From Acidobacteriota bacterium (lineage in GTDB: Bacteria > Acidobacteriota > Vicinamibacteria > Vicinamibacterales > UBA2999): 64,000 bases of DNA. Every line of letters starts with the position of its first letter. Position 1 is the first letter of the stretch. Of this stretch, positions 34,092-43,074 are shown piece after piece. The notes beneath the pieces were generated by a model. It was not told where the DNA came from. It saw nothing but the letters and a program-made list of their open reading frames with translations, and did no database searches. The stretch spans positions 21,455-85,454 of the forward strand of contig CAUJDN010000073.1 of the NCBI GenBank assembly GCA_963169195.1. Direction: 5' to 3'. The position numbers and the translations under genes are program-made.

Positions 34092-37000
34092 GTGTCGATG
34101 ACGCGCGCGTCGCTCTGGCATTACCGGGCCATTCACGCCCTGGTGGCGGTGGGGATCGCGGTGGCCGTGGCCGTGCTCGCCGGGGCGCTGCTGGTGGGCG
34201 CCTCGGTGCGGGCGAGCCTGCGCGACCTCGCGATCCAGCGCCTCGGCGCGGCGGACATCGCCATCTCGACCGCCACGAGCGTCTCGGCGCGTCTCGGCGC
34301 CGCTATGGTAATGGCCGCGCCCGACGTCATCCGGCAGGCCGCCAGTCTCGTGGCCACCACCGGCACGGCGGCGCACGCGGACTCGGGCCGCACGGCCTCG
34401 CGCGTGCAGGTCTACGGGGTGGACGAGGCTTTCTGGGCCTTTCACGGCGTGCAGCCGGTGACGCTCTCGGCACGCGAGGCGGCCATCAGCGAGGGCCTGG
34501 CCCGCGAGCTCGGCGCCAGCGACGGCGACGCCATCGTCCTGCGCGTCAGCGGCCCCTCCGAGATCCCGCTCGGCACCCTGCAGGGCCGGCGCGACGACGG
34601 GGGCGCGCGCCTGCGCGTGACGGTCGCGCGCGCGCTCGGCGCGGCCCGGATGGGCGAGTTCTCCCTGGTGCCGGGCCAGGGCCCGGTCCACGCGGTGTTC
34701 GTCCCCCTCGCGCTGCTGCAGCGCGCGCTGAACATGCCGGCACGCGTGAACACGACGCTGCTGCAGCTCGCGCCGCGCGACGGCTCGGCCACCCCCGCCA
34801 CGGTGCCGCTGGCCGCCGTGACCAGGGCCTGGCTGGCCAGCGCGTCGCTGCCCGATCACGGCCTGCGCGTCCGACGTGTCCCCGGCGATCGGGTGATGGC
34901 GCTCGAAGGCCTTGGCGGCTTCATCAGCCCGGACGTCGTCGCCCGCGTGCAGCAGGCCCTGGCCCGCGTCAACCGCCCGGGCGTGCCGGCCCTCACCTAC
35001 GTGGCCAATGCCATCCGCATCGGCGATCGCACGACGCCCTACTCCACCGTCACCGCGGTGGACGTGGACGGCTACAACCGGCTCTCCGTGCCCACCGGCC
35101 CCCCGGCGCCGGGCACCGATGCGATGAGCGATGGCGACCCGCTGGTCCGGGGCGCGCTGGAAGTGCGCGTGGGTCGCGGGGGCACGCGCGTCGGGCGCGT
35201 GCAGGTGACCGAGGCGCCCCCGCGGCCAGGCGCGCAGGCACGGCGCGCGCGCGAGCCGTCGCGCGCGCCCGAGGCGGCCGAGCCGCCCACCGACGGCCAT
35301 CTCTGGCTCAACGAATGGGCCGCCGACGATCTCGACGCGCACGTCGGCGATACGGTGCGCCTCGAGTACTTCGTGTGGACCGACGAGGGCGGGCTCGAGT
35401 CGAGGAGTGCGTCGTTCGCGCTGCGGGGCATCCTGCCGATGATGCGCATCGGCGGTGACCGCACGCTCACCCCCGACTATCCCGGCATCACCGATGCCCC
35501 CGACCTGACCGCGTGGGATCCGCCGTTCCCCGTGGACCTCTCGATGGTGCGGCGGAAGGACGAAGCCTACTGGGACCAGTGGCGCGGGGCACCGAAGGCG
35601 TTCGTGCCCCTCGAGGTGGGCCAGCGCCTGTGGGGCTCGCGCTTCGGCAGCGTCTCGTCCATCAGGTTCGCCCTTCGCGACGTGGACGCCGTCACCGCCG
35701 CCGTGCGGGCCGAGATGAGCAGCCAGGTGGTGGCCCGCGCCGTCCGGGCCGAGGCGTTGGCGGCGGCCGAAGGCACCACGGACTTCGGCGAGTACTTCCT
35801 CTACTTCTCCTTCTTCCTGGTCGTGTCCGCCCTGCTCATCGCGTACCTGTTCTTCGCGCTCGGCGTGGAGCAGCGCGCGCGGGACGTCGGGCTGCTCGCC
35901 GCCGTCGGCTACACGCCCCGCGACGTGCGCGCCATGTTCCTGCGGGAGGGCACGATCGTCGCCGCCGCTGGCGCGGCCCTCGGGGTCGCCGGCGCCATCG
36001 GGTACGCCGCGGCCATCATGGTCGGGCTGCGCACGTGGTGGGTGGATGCCGTCGGCACCACGGCCCTGTCGCTGCACGTGGATCCCGTCGCGCTGGCGGC
36101 GGGGGTCGCCGGCGCCGCGGCCGCCGCGCTGGCGGCGCTCTGGATGGGCACGCGCGCGCTCGCCCGGCACTCGCCGCGATCGCTGCTGCTGGGCGGCGCG
36201 GCGGAGTCCTCGCCGGGACATGCCGTCCCCTCGCTCCGCGCCGGGCTGGCCGTCCTGGCCATCGCCGCGTTGCTGGTCGTGGCCACGATTCGCGCGTGGC
36301 TCGGCAGCACGCCCGGATTCTTCGGAGCCGGGGGAGCGCTGCTCGTCGGCGGGCTGCTGCTGGCCCGCGCCTGGCTCCTGGGCTCCCGCGGGCACGCGGG
36401 GGGACGCGGGCGCGTGTGGGCGCTGGGCCGGAGCCACACCCGGTGGCGACCGGCCCGCACGACGCTCACGCTCTCCCTCATCGCCTTCGCCACCTTCGTG
36501 CTCGTGAGCGTCGTCGCGTTCCGCCGCGACGCCTCGGACACGTCGCTCGATCGCGACGGAGGAACCGGGGGATTCGCCCTGATGGCGGAGTCGGCCGTGC
36601 CGCTGATGCACGATCCGAACACGGCGGCGGGCCGCGACGCGCTGGGGCTCGATCCGTCCGTGACCGGGCTCGAGGGCATCGCGGTCACGCGCCTGCGCCT
36701 CCGCCCGGGCGACGAAGCCAGCTGCCTGACCCTGTACCGGCCCCGCAACCCGCGCATTGTCGGCGTGAACCCCGCGCACATGGCCGGACGCTTCCCGTTC
36801 GCCGACGCGGGCATGGCCGCCGCGGGCACCTCGCCATGGACGCTGCTGGATCAGCCGCTCGAGGACGGCGCCGTCCCGGCCATCGCCGACCAGACCACGC
36901 TCACCTACGTGCTCCACCTCGGCGTCGGCGACACCTTCACGTTCGCGCCTGACGGCCTGTCTCCCGTCACCTTCCGCATCGTCGCGGCGCTGGCCGACAG

Positions 37001-37586
37001 CGTGCTGCAGTCGGAGCTGATCATCGGCGAGCAGGGCTTCGTCCGGCTCTTCCCCCGCCACGAGGGGTACCGCGTGTGGCTCGTCGAAACGGCCGAGGCG
37101 CGTGCGGCGGAGGTGGCCGCCATGCTGGAGGATCGCCTGGCTGATGCGGGCGTGGACGTCGTGGACACGCGCGAACGCCTCGCCGCCTATCACCGCGTGG
37201 AGAACACGTACCTGGCCACGTTCCAGGCGCTGGGTGCGCTGGGGCTGCTCCTGGGAACCCTGGGCGTCGGCGCCGTGCTCGCGCGGAACGTGCTGGAACG
37301 CCAGCGCGAGTGGGCGCTCCTGCGCGCGGTGGGCTACCGGGGGTCGCACCTGTCCATCATGGTGCTGGCCGAGAGCGCCGCGCTCGTCGGCGGCGGCGTG
37401 CTGCTCGGCGCGTCGGCCGCGGCCCTGGCCATCGCGCCCGCGATTGCCCAGCGGGGCCAGGCACTGCCCCTGGGCGCGCTCGGCGCCGTGCTGGCGGCCG
37501 TCGCGGTGGCCGGGCTGCTGTCATCGCTCGTCGCGCTGGCCCTCGCCACCCGCGTGCCCGTCGTGAGCGCCATCAGGAGCGAGTAG
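34092..37586 (+). CDS. Very large FtsX-family ABC permease
   Basis: This 1164-residue membrane protein has a helix near the N-terminus (about 15-35), a large periplasmic region to about 560, a first FtsX core of three helices (about 565-680, with ARDVGLLAAVGYTPRDVRAM), two extra helices (about 710-770), a second periplasmic region, and a final FtsX core (about 1040-1160, with REWALLRAVGYRGSHLSIMV). It is about twice the length of LolC/E, consistent with a fused pair of permease halves. It pairs with the ATPase directly upstream. Likely roles are lipid or glycoconjugate extraction or efflux; the cargo might be the product of the upstream enzymes. Confidence 0.88.
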   Translation: MSMTRASLWHYRAIHALVAVGIAVAVAVLAGALLVGASVRASLRDLAIQRLGAADIAISTATSVSARLGAAMVMAAPDVIRQAASLVATTGTAAHADSGRTASRVQVYGVDEAFWAFHGVQPVTLSAREAAISEGLARELGASDGDAIVLRVSGPSEIPLGTLQGRRDDGGARLRVTVARALGAARMGEFSLVPGQGPVHAVFVPLALLQRALNMPARVNTTLLQLAPRDGSATPATVPLAAVTRAWLASASLPDHGLRVRRVPGDRVMALEGLGGFISPDVVARVQQALARVNRPGVPALTYVANAIRIGDRTTPYSTVTAVDVDGYNRLSVPTGPPAPGTDAMSDGDPLVRGALEVRVGRGGTRVGRVQVTEAPPRPGAQARRAREPSRAPEAAEPPTDGHLWLNEWAADDLDAHVGDTVRLEYFVWTDEGGLESRSASFALRGILPMMRIGGDRTLTPDYPGITDAPDLTAWDPPFPVDLSMVRRKDEAYWDQWRGAPKAFVPLEVGQRLWGSRFGSVSSIRFALRDVDAVTAAVRAEMSSQVVARAVRAEALAAAEGTTDFGEYFLYFSFFLVVSALLIAYLFFALGVEQRARDVGLLAAVGYTPRDVRAMFLREGTIVAAAGAALGVAGAIGYAAAIMVGLRTWWVDAVGTTALSLHVDPVALAAGVAGAAAAALAALWMGTRALARHSPRSLLLGGAAESSPGHAVPSLRAGLAVLAIAALLVVATIRAWLGSTPGFFGAGGALLVGGLLLARAWLLGSRGHAGGRGRVWALGRSHTRWRPARTTLTLSLIAFATFVLVSVVAFRRDASDTSLDRDGGTGGFALMAESAVPLMHDPNTAAGRDALGLDPSVTGLEGIAVTRLRLRPGDEASCLTLYRPRNPRIVGVNPAHMAGRFPFADAGMAAAGTSPWTLLDQPLEDGAVPAIADQTTLTYVLHLGVGDTFTFAPDGLSPVTFRIVAALADSVLQSELIIGEQGFVRLFPRHEGYRVWLVETAEARAAEVAAMLEDRLADAGVDVVDTRERLAAYHRVENTYLATFQALGALGLLLGTLGVGAVLARNVLERQREWALLRAVGYRGSHLSIMVLAESAALVGGGVLLGASAAALAIAPAIAQRGQALPLGALGAVLAAVAVAGLLSSLVALALATRVPVVSAIRSE

Positions 37587-37698
37587 GACTGGGCCCGATT
37601 GGGGCATCGGGCATGCGGGGAACCTGCCCCTTGTGGAGCGACGCCCCGTAGAGCCCCCACGACAACGCCGCCCCGAACGCCAGCACGATCCACGACAT
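37573..37698 (-). pseudogene. Remnant N-terminus of a small membrane protein
   Basis: A 41-residue frame reads MSWIVLAFGAALSWGLYGAS, then LHKGQVPRMPDAPIGPSPTRS. The first 25 residues look like the first helix and loop of an EamA/DMT-like or uncharacterised inner-membrane protein. The rest is lost where the antisense permease gene ends, with a 14-bp overlap. It may be a genuine micropeptide, but truncation at a rearrangement point is more likely. Confidence 0.45.
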
Positions 37699-37718
37699 CG
37701 ATGAGTCCTTCCAGCAGG

Positions 37719-40700
37719 TCAGAAGCGCACGCGGACGCCGAGCTGCATCTGGCGTGCGGAGGTGACGGTGTTGCGGATGCGGCCGAAGTTCCCCACCACC
37801 GCCTCGCCGTCCGCGGCGCCCGCGAAGGCAATGAGGTTGGGGATGCCGAAGTTCGCGCGGTTGAGCAGGTTGAAGATCTCGATGCGGACCTCGAGCCGGC
37901 TGTTGCCGCCGCCGATGGGCAGCCGGCTGTCCTTCGAGAAGGCCAGGTCCACCGTCCGGAGATCCGGCCCCGTGAGGTCCCCGCGGCCGGTGTTCCCGAA
38001 GGTGCCCGCAGCCGGCAGGGCGAAGGCCTGCGGGTTGAACCAGCGCGCCGGGTCTCCCGCCACGGCATTGTCCGGCCCGAAGCCGGGCGCATAGCTGGCG
38101 CGGTCGCGGCCGATGCCGGGGCCGAGCGAGGGCTGCCACAGCGAGCGCGAGCGGTTGTTCTGCACGAACACCGTCAGCGGATACCCGCTCCGCACGTTCA
38201 CGATGCCGGCGACGCGCCATCCGGAGAGCAGCGCGCCGCTCACGCCCGCGCGCGTGCCGCCCCACGGCAGGTCCCACGACGCGTTCAGCACCCAGTTGTG
38301 CTCGACCGCAAAGTCCGACCGCCCCTTGTTGTAGTCCGGGATGAACTCCGGGAACGCGGACGTCGTGCCATTGGTGGCGTCCGAGAAGAAGGTGGAGGCC
38401 TGCGTCGTGTCCTCGGACTTCGTCCACGTGTAGGACGACTGGAACGACACGCCGCTGGACCACCGCCGGCGCAGGTCCAGGATGAGCGCGCGGTACCACG
38501 AGTCCCCGTCAGAGCTCTTCAGCTCGATGGTCGTCCACGCGCTGTTCCGGCGCGGCGTGCCCGCCGGAAAGAACGGCAGGCCGTCCGGGCCGGTCACCGG
38601 AATGGCGGTGTTCACGTCGTTGCTCCGCAGCAGGTGCTGCCCGCGCGAGCCCGCATAGCCGACGGTGAGCGCGGTGCTCCCCCAGAACTCCCGCTGCAGG
38701 TTCACGTTCCACACGTGGACGGACGGCGTCTCCACGTCCCACTGCACCGGGCGGATGGAGAGCCCCGACGTCCGGGCGAAGGGTGGTTCCGGGAACGTGG
38801 GGTTCGGGTAGACCACACGCGGCGTGAACGGGGGGTTGGTCACCGTGACGATGAGGTTCTGCGAGCTGTTGGTGGCGTAGTAGAGCCCGTAGCCGCCGCG
38901 GACGGAGGTGCGGCCATCGCCGGTGACGTCCCACGCGCCACCCACGCGCGGCGAGACGTTGTCGCGGTCCGCGCCCTCGTACAGGCGGCCGGTCGTGGCG
39001 GCGCGGTCCGTGAGGTTCACGAGCGCGGAGTCGCGCCCGCCCCTGTCGATGGGCATCGACATGAACTCCCAGCGCAGCCCGGCGTTGATGGTGACGCGCG
39101 GGTGCACCTGGAACTCGTCCTGCGCGTAGAAGCCCGCGATCCAGAACGGCCAGCTCCGCTCGAACGTCGCGTCCGGCCTGAGGCCGATGAACGTGGTGGG
39201 CCGGTTCTCCATGAACGCGCGGAGATTGGGGAACTGGTAGGTGCCCAGGCTGAACGTCGGGTTCACCATGTCCTGCAGGTAGCGCTCGGCGAGGCCGCCG
39301 AACTTCACCAGGTGGCGGCCGCGGTTCCAGGCCGCGTCGGCCTGGACGCTGGTCACCTGCTGGAGGAAGCGCACGTCCACCGATGCCTGCGTGCCGAAGC
39401 GCTGGAGTCCGCCCACGTCGATGTTGCCGATGAGCGCGCGGCCGGGCACGAAGGGCGGAAGCGGGGTGTCGGCCTCGACATCCTGCCCGACGCGCGTGCG
39501 GCTGTAGCCGAAGCGGAGCGTGCCGAACAGGTTCGTCGAGACCGCCTGCCGGTGCTCGGCGGTGACGAACTGGTTGCGTGACACGAACGCGCGCGGGAAC
39601 TGCGGGTAATCCGTCGGCAGCCACTGGTCCGCAGCGTCCAGCGTGTAGCGCGCGAAGAACTGGGCGCCCGGGCCGAGGTTGTAGTCCACCCGCCCCTGCA
39701 GGAAGTCCTGGTCCAAGGTCTGGTCGAACTGGAAGCTGTGGAGCGCGGTGCCGTCGCCCAGGCTCGCGCCGTTGGGCATGGGATACGCGTGCAGGTACGG
39801 CGACACCGCGGCGTTCACGCCCACGTTGAGGAACGTGCCTGGCGCGGCCGGGTCCGGCAGCAGGCCCTGACGGGCGTTGGCGTCGGGCACGGCGGAGGTG
39901 AGGGTGCGCCCGAGGTTCTCGCGCAACCCCTCGTAGCCGACGAAGTAGAACAGCCGGTCCTGCCGCACCGGCCCGCCGATGGTGCCGCCGAACTGGTTGC
40001 GCGTGAAGGGTGGCTGGTCCCCGACGTCGAAGTAGTTCTTCGCGTCGAGCGCGTCGTTGCGGTGGTACTCGAAGGCACTGCCGCGGACGGCGTTCGTCCC
40101 CGCCTTCGTCAACACGTTCACCTGGCCGCCGGCCATGCGGCCGAACTCCGCGCCGTAGGCGTTGGTCTCGACGCGGAACTCCTGCACGGTGTCCATCCCC
40201 AGCGCCGTCCCCGCGGCGCTGCCCGCGGGACCATTGGTCATGTCGTTCAGGAGCGTCCCGTCCAGCAGGTACACGTTCGCGCGCGGGTCCTGGCCGTTGA
40301 CGCTCATGCCCAGGCCGTGGGCCACCACCGATCCGCCATCCCGGTGCGGGTAGGGCACGACGCCGGGCTGCAGGTACGCCAGGTCGGTGTAGTTGCGCCC
40401 GTTCAGCGGGAGCTGCTCGATGGCGCGCGCGTCCACGAGGTAGCTGAGATCCCCAGCGCGCGTGTTGACGGCGGGTGTCCGGGCGGTCACGGTGAGCGCT
40501 TCGGTGAACCCGCCCACGTCCAGCGCCAGATCCACCGACACGTGCTCGCCAATCGTGAGCGTGACGCCGCGCCGCAGCAGCGTCCGGAACCCCTGGAGCT
40601 CGGCGCGGATCTCGTACGCGCCCGCCGGCAGCGAGGGCAGGGCGTAGCGGCCCTCGATGTCCGACGTGGTCGTGCGCTCGAAGCCGGTGTCGGCCTGCCG

Positions 40701-40844
40701 CGCCGTGATGGCCACGCCGGGCAACACGGCCCCGCTGGCGTCCTGCACGCGGCCCGACACGCTGGCGCTCGTCTGGGCCCAGGCGCCGAGCGGCGCGCTC
40801 AGCGCGATGGCCATGGAGAGGCTCACGATTCGGGACGTCATCAT
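37719..40844 (-). CDS. TonB-dependent receptor with N-terminal carboxypeptidase-regulatory domain
   Basis: This 1041-residue outer-membrane protein of the acidobacterial OmpA-related/TonB type has a signal peptide (about 1-24), a CarboxypepD_reg domain (about 27-105; SVSGRVQDASGAVLPGVAIT), a plug (about 120-250; LPLNGRNYTDLAYLQPGVVP, VNVLTKAGTNAVRGSAFEY) and a barrel to the C-terminus, ending in Phe (LGVRVRF). It lacks an obvious TonB box at the N-terminus, as usual for this class. Such receptors import large sugars or oligomers. The start is one of two adjacent ATGs; a TATAC-rich stretch shared with the divergent MFS gene lies upstream. Confidence 0.93.
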   Translation of the reverse strand: MMTSRIVSLSMAIALSAPLGAWAQTSASVSGRVQDASGAVLPGVAITARQADTGFERTTTSDIEGRYALPSLPAGAYEIRAELQGFRTLLRRGVTLTIGEHVSVDLALDVGGFTEALTVTARTPAVNTRAGDLSYLVDARAIEQLPLNGRNYTDLAYLQPGVVPYPHRDGGSVVAHGLGMSVNGQDPRANVYLLDGTLLNDMTNGPAGSAAGTALGMDTVQEFRVETNAYGAEFGRMAGGQVNVLTKAGTNAVRGSAFEYHRNDALDAKNYFDVGDQPPFTRNQFGGTIGGPVRQDRLFYFVGYEGLRENLGRTLTSAVPDANARQGLLPDPAAPGTFLNVGVNAAVSPYLHAYPMPNGASLGDGTALHSFQFDQTLDQDFLQGRVDYNLGPGAQFFARYTLDAADQWLPTDYPQFPRAFVSRNQFVTAEHRQAVSTNLFGTLRFGYSRTRVGQDVEADTPLPPFVPGRALIGNIDVGGLQRFGTQASVDVRFLQQVTSVQADAAWNRGRHLVKFGGLAERYLQDMVNPTFSLGTYQFPNLRAFMENRPTTFIGLRPDATFERSWPFWIAGFYAQDEFQVHPRVTINAGLRWEFMSMPIDRGGRDSALVNLTDRAATTGRLYEGADRDNVSPRVGGAWDVTGDGRTSVRGGYGLYYATNSSQNLIVTVTNPPFTPRVVYPNPTFPEPPFARTSGLSIRPVQWDVETPSVHVWNVNLQREFWGSTALTVGYAGSRGQHLLRSNDVNTAIPVTGPDGLPFFPAGTPRRNSAWTTIELKSSDGDSWYRALILDLRRRWSSGVSFQSSYTWTKSEDTTQASTFFSDATNGTTSAFPEFIPDYNKGRSDFAVEHNWVLNASWDLPWGGTRAGVSGALLSGWRVAGIVNVRSGYPLTVFVQNNRSRSLWQPSLGPGIGRDRASYAPGFGPDNAVAGDPARWFNPQAFALPAAGTFGNTGRGDLTGPDLRTVDLAFSKDSRLPIGGGNSRLEVRIEIFNLLNRANFGIPNLIAFAGAADGEAVVGNFGRIRNTVTSARQMQLGVRVRF

Positions 40845-40911
40845 GGGGTCTGTCTCGTATACTACGCGCGACCGACGAGCGCCGACCTGCTGCCGTCTGC
40901 CCCGAGGTGAC

Positions 40912-42228
40912 ATGCCCCGTCTCACTCCCCTGCAGTGGCTGATCTGCGCAATCGCGGCGCTGGGGTTCGCGTTCGACATCTACGAAGTGCTGATGGCCCC
41001 GCTGGTCGTGGGGCCGGCCATCGGCGAGCTCACGGGCTTCAAGCCCGGCACGCCAAACTTCAACTTCTGGGTCGGCATGTTCTTCTGGGTGCCGGCCATC
41101 GTGGGCGGCGCCTTCGGCCTGCTGGGCGGGTACCTCACCGACCGCTTCGGCCGCCGACGCGTGCTCGTGTGGAGCATCCTGCTCTACGCGTGCTCGGCGA
41201 TGGCGGCCGGGTTTTCGACCAGCATCACCATGCTGCTCGTCCTGCGCTCCACCACCTACATCGGCGTCTTCGTGGAGTTCGTGGCGGCTGTCGCGTGGAT
41301 TGCGGAGCTGTTCGAAGACCCGAAGCAGCGCGAGGCTGCGCTCGGCTACACGCAGGCCTTCTCGTCCATCGGCGGCCTGATGGTGACCGGCGCCTACGCG
41401 CTGGCGGTCACCTACGCGCAGAGCCTGCCCGAGATCGCGGGCGGACACTCGCCGTGGCGCTACACGCTGATCTCGGGTGTGATTCCCGCGCTGCCGCTCA
41501 TCCTCATCCGGCCGTTCCTCCCCGAGTCGCCCGCCTGGAAGACGAAGAAGGCCTGCGGCACGCTGAAGCGCCCGTCACTGGCCGCCCTCTTCACACCCGA
41601 GCTGCGCCGCACCACTATCGTCACCACGATCATGTTCGCCTGCGCCTACGGCGCGGCGTTCGGCGCCATTCAGCAGATGCCGCGCATCGTGCCCGGCCTG
41701 CCGGACGTGCGGACGCTGCCGGGTCCGCAGCAGCAGCAGACCGCGGCGGGCGTGCAGGCGTACCAGGAGGTGGGCGGTCTCGTCGGTCGTTTCGCGCTGG
41801 CGTTTCTCGCGCTGCACATCGTCTCGCGCCGCGGGCTCATCCGGACCTTCCAGGTGCCGGGGTTGATCGTGGTGCCGCTGGTCTTCCACTACGCGGCGAA
41901 CCACAGCCTCACGCTGACGCAGTGGGGCATGTTCCTCGCGGGCTTCTTCACGGTCGCACAGTTCAGCTTCTGGGGAAACTACCTGCCGCGCGTCTATCCC
42001 ACGCACCTGCGCGGCACCGGCGAAGGTTTCGCCGCCAACATCGGCGGCCGCATGCTGGGCACGGGCTTCGCGTTCGTGACGACGCAGCTGACCAACGTGA
42101 TGCCGGGCACGACGCCGCAGATGCGGCTGGCGTACGCGTCGGCGGCGGTGGCGCTGTTCGTCTATGGCGTCGGGCTGTTCTGCTCGACGCTGCTGCCGGA
42201 GCCGAAGGGGGACAAGTTGCCGGAGTGA
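40912..42228 (+). CDS. Major facilitator superfamily transporter (sugar/metabolite porter type)
   Basis: This 438-residue protein has 12 predicted helices. The loop 2-3 signature is GGYLTDRFGRRRVLVW, and helix 1 begins LICAIAALGFAFDIYEVLM. The segment PFLPESPAWK matches the PESPR motif of the metabolite:H+ symporter group. A Gln-rich periplasmic loop occurs near the middle (GPQQQQTAAGVQAYQ). It is divergent from the TonB receptor with a 67-bp shared promoter gap, suggesting outer- and inner-membrane uptake of the same compound. Confidence 0.9.
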   Translation: MPRLTPLQWLICAIAALGFAFDIYEVLMAPLVVGPAIGELTGFKPGTPNFNFWVGMFFWVPAIVGGAFGLLGGYLTDRFGRRRVLVWSILLYACSAMAAGFSTSITMLLVLRSTTYIGVFVEFVAAVAWIAELFEDPKQREAALGYTQAFSSIGGLMVTGAYALAVTYAQSLPEIAGGHSPWRYTLISGVIPALPLILIRPFLPESPAWKTKKACGTLKRPSLAALFTPELRRTTIVTTIMFACAYGAAFGAIQQMPRIVPGLPDVRTLPGPQQQQTAAGVQAYQEVGGLVGRFALAFLALHIVSRRGLIRTFQVPGLIVVPLVFHYAANHSLTLTQWGMFLAGFFTVAQFSFWGNYLPRVYPTHLRGTGEGFAANIGGRMLGTGFAFVTTQLTNVMPGTTPQMRLAYASAAVALFVYGVGLFCSTLLPEPKGDKLPE

Positions 42229-42238
42229 GGCGCACCCC

Positions 42239-42329
42239 GGATGGCGGGGCGCTTCGAGTCTGCTGCCTCCGTCGGGCGGTGGCGAATCGACGCCCTGTCG
42301 CCGCCCGACCGGTCGGCCGGTCGGTCAAC
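42239..42329 (+). repeat. 90-bp REP-like element, copy 1
   Basis: This is a 91-bp sequence repeated at 42652-42741 in the same orientation with about 90% identity. Its right end is a hairpin (42305-42324): CCGACCGG, loop TCGG, CCGGTCGG. Both copies end with the same bases after the hairpin (TCAAC). No coding function is seen. Confidence 0.75.
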
Positions 42330-42651
42330 CTCGCCTTGGCCCGCACAAGCACCCGGGGCAACTCGCCTCGACTTCGCCCCGGCTCAAACTGGCCCGCGTG
42401 GCAGCCGACGGCTCGGTTGTCGGTTCGTCTGGCGACCGGCCTCCAACGGTCGGGCCGCGACAGGCGGTCGTTCCGCCACCGCGTGACCCGCATCGCCGGC
42501 ACTTCATCGTCAGGGCTGGAAGTTCTCCGTATCGCGGGGCGCCTTACGTGCAGTGTGCCGTTTCACCCGATCTGCGCCATCGGCGACCCCTGCGAACCAT
42601 CTGCGCCATCTGCGCCATCTGCGGCCCATCGGCGTCCGGAGCCGCCGCTCG
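42330..42651. other. Non-coding stretch between the two repeat copies
   Basis: No gene can be supported here on either strand. It holds a GC-rich segment of unknown origin and, at 42569-42632, a short array of ATCTGCGCC/ATCGGCG units (9 bp, about six degenerate copies). With its flanking copies the whole 42239-42741 segment is about 500 bp and may be a non-autonomous element. Confidence 0.5.
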
Positions 42652-42741
42652 GGATGGCGGGGCGCTCGAGTCTGCTGCCTCCGTCGAGCGGTGGCGGCAC
42701 GATGCCCTGTCGCCGCCTGACCGGTCGGCCGGTCGGTCAAC
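42652..42741 (+). repeat. 90-bp REP-like element, copy 2
   Basis: This is the second copy, with one base deleted and about eight substitutions relative to copy 1. The hairpin (42717-42736) has one stem change, now a G-T pair, and the loop TCGG is kept. Its right edge coincides with the point where the nucleotidyltransferase frame on the minus strand loses homology, suggesting insertion or recombination there. Confidence 0.75.
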
Positions 42742-42811
42742 TTCTCAGCACGTAGTCGACACGGTGGCGGTCGAGGCAGGTGAACAGCGCCGCGGCATCG
42801 AGCGCCGTCAC
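42737..42811 (-). pseudogene. N-terminal fragment of a nucleotidyltransferase-type gene
   Basis: Only 24 codons remain, reading TALDAAALFTCLDRHRVDYV and then LRS-stop. The piece ALFxxLDRHRVDYVL is the usual N-terminal helix before the GGLA motif of AbiEii-like nucleotidyltransferases. Homology ends exactly where repeat copy 2 begins. The GTG at 42811 lies 6 bp after the stop of the small gene upstream, so the pair probably formed a two-gene toxin-antitoxin-like operon. Confidence 0.5.
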
Positions 42812-42817
42812 CTTCGG

Positions 42818-43024
42818 CTACTCCTCCGGGAGCAGAGGACCGGTGGGACGCACGGCCCGATGGAACCGCAGGAAGGCGGCGTTGGCGTCCAGGCGTTGCT
42901 CGGGCGTCCAGGCGAGCCGCTCGACGATGAGCCCGGCGTCGTGGTCGTCGCCGCTGGCCTGCCTCGCGAGGGCGCGCTGCAGCGCCGCAGCGTCGACCGC
43001 CGCCGGCTCGTGCGCCTTGTCCAC
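42818..43024 (-). CDS. Small protein, former partner of the truncated nucleotidyltransferase
   Basis: This 68-residue, mostly helical acidic/basic protein begins DKAHEPAAVDAAALQRALAR and contains LIVERLAWTPEQRLDANAAF and LRFHRAVRPTGPLLPEE. Similar short proteins precede nucleotidyltransferase genes in other bacteria and are often annotated as hypothetical or antitoxin-like; this is recalled, not checked. TATACT ends 6 nt before the GTG at 43024, so it may still be transcribed from its own leaderless promoter although its partner is broken. Confidence 0.55.
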   Translation of the reverse strand: MDKAHEPAAVDAAALQRALARQASGDDHDAGLIVERLAWTPEQRLDANAAFLRFHRAVRPTGPLLPEE

Positions 43025-43074
43025 GTCGCCAGTATACGCGGCTCGTCTTGCCGCCTCCTGCCTCTCTGCCTCTT

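Noticed and set aside
33888..37349. An 1153-codon open frame on the minus strand
   Set aside because: It lies antisense to the FtsX permease, has low-complexity Arg/His/Gly composition and no recognisable motif.
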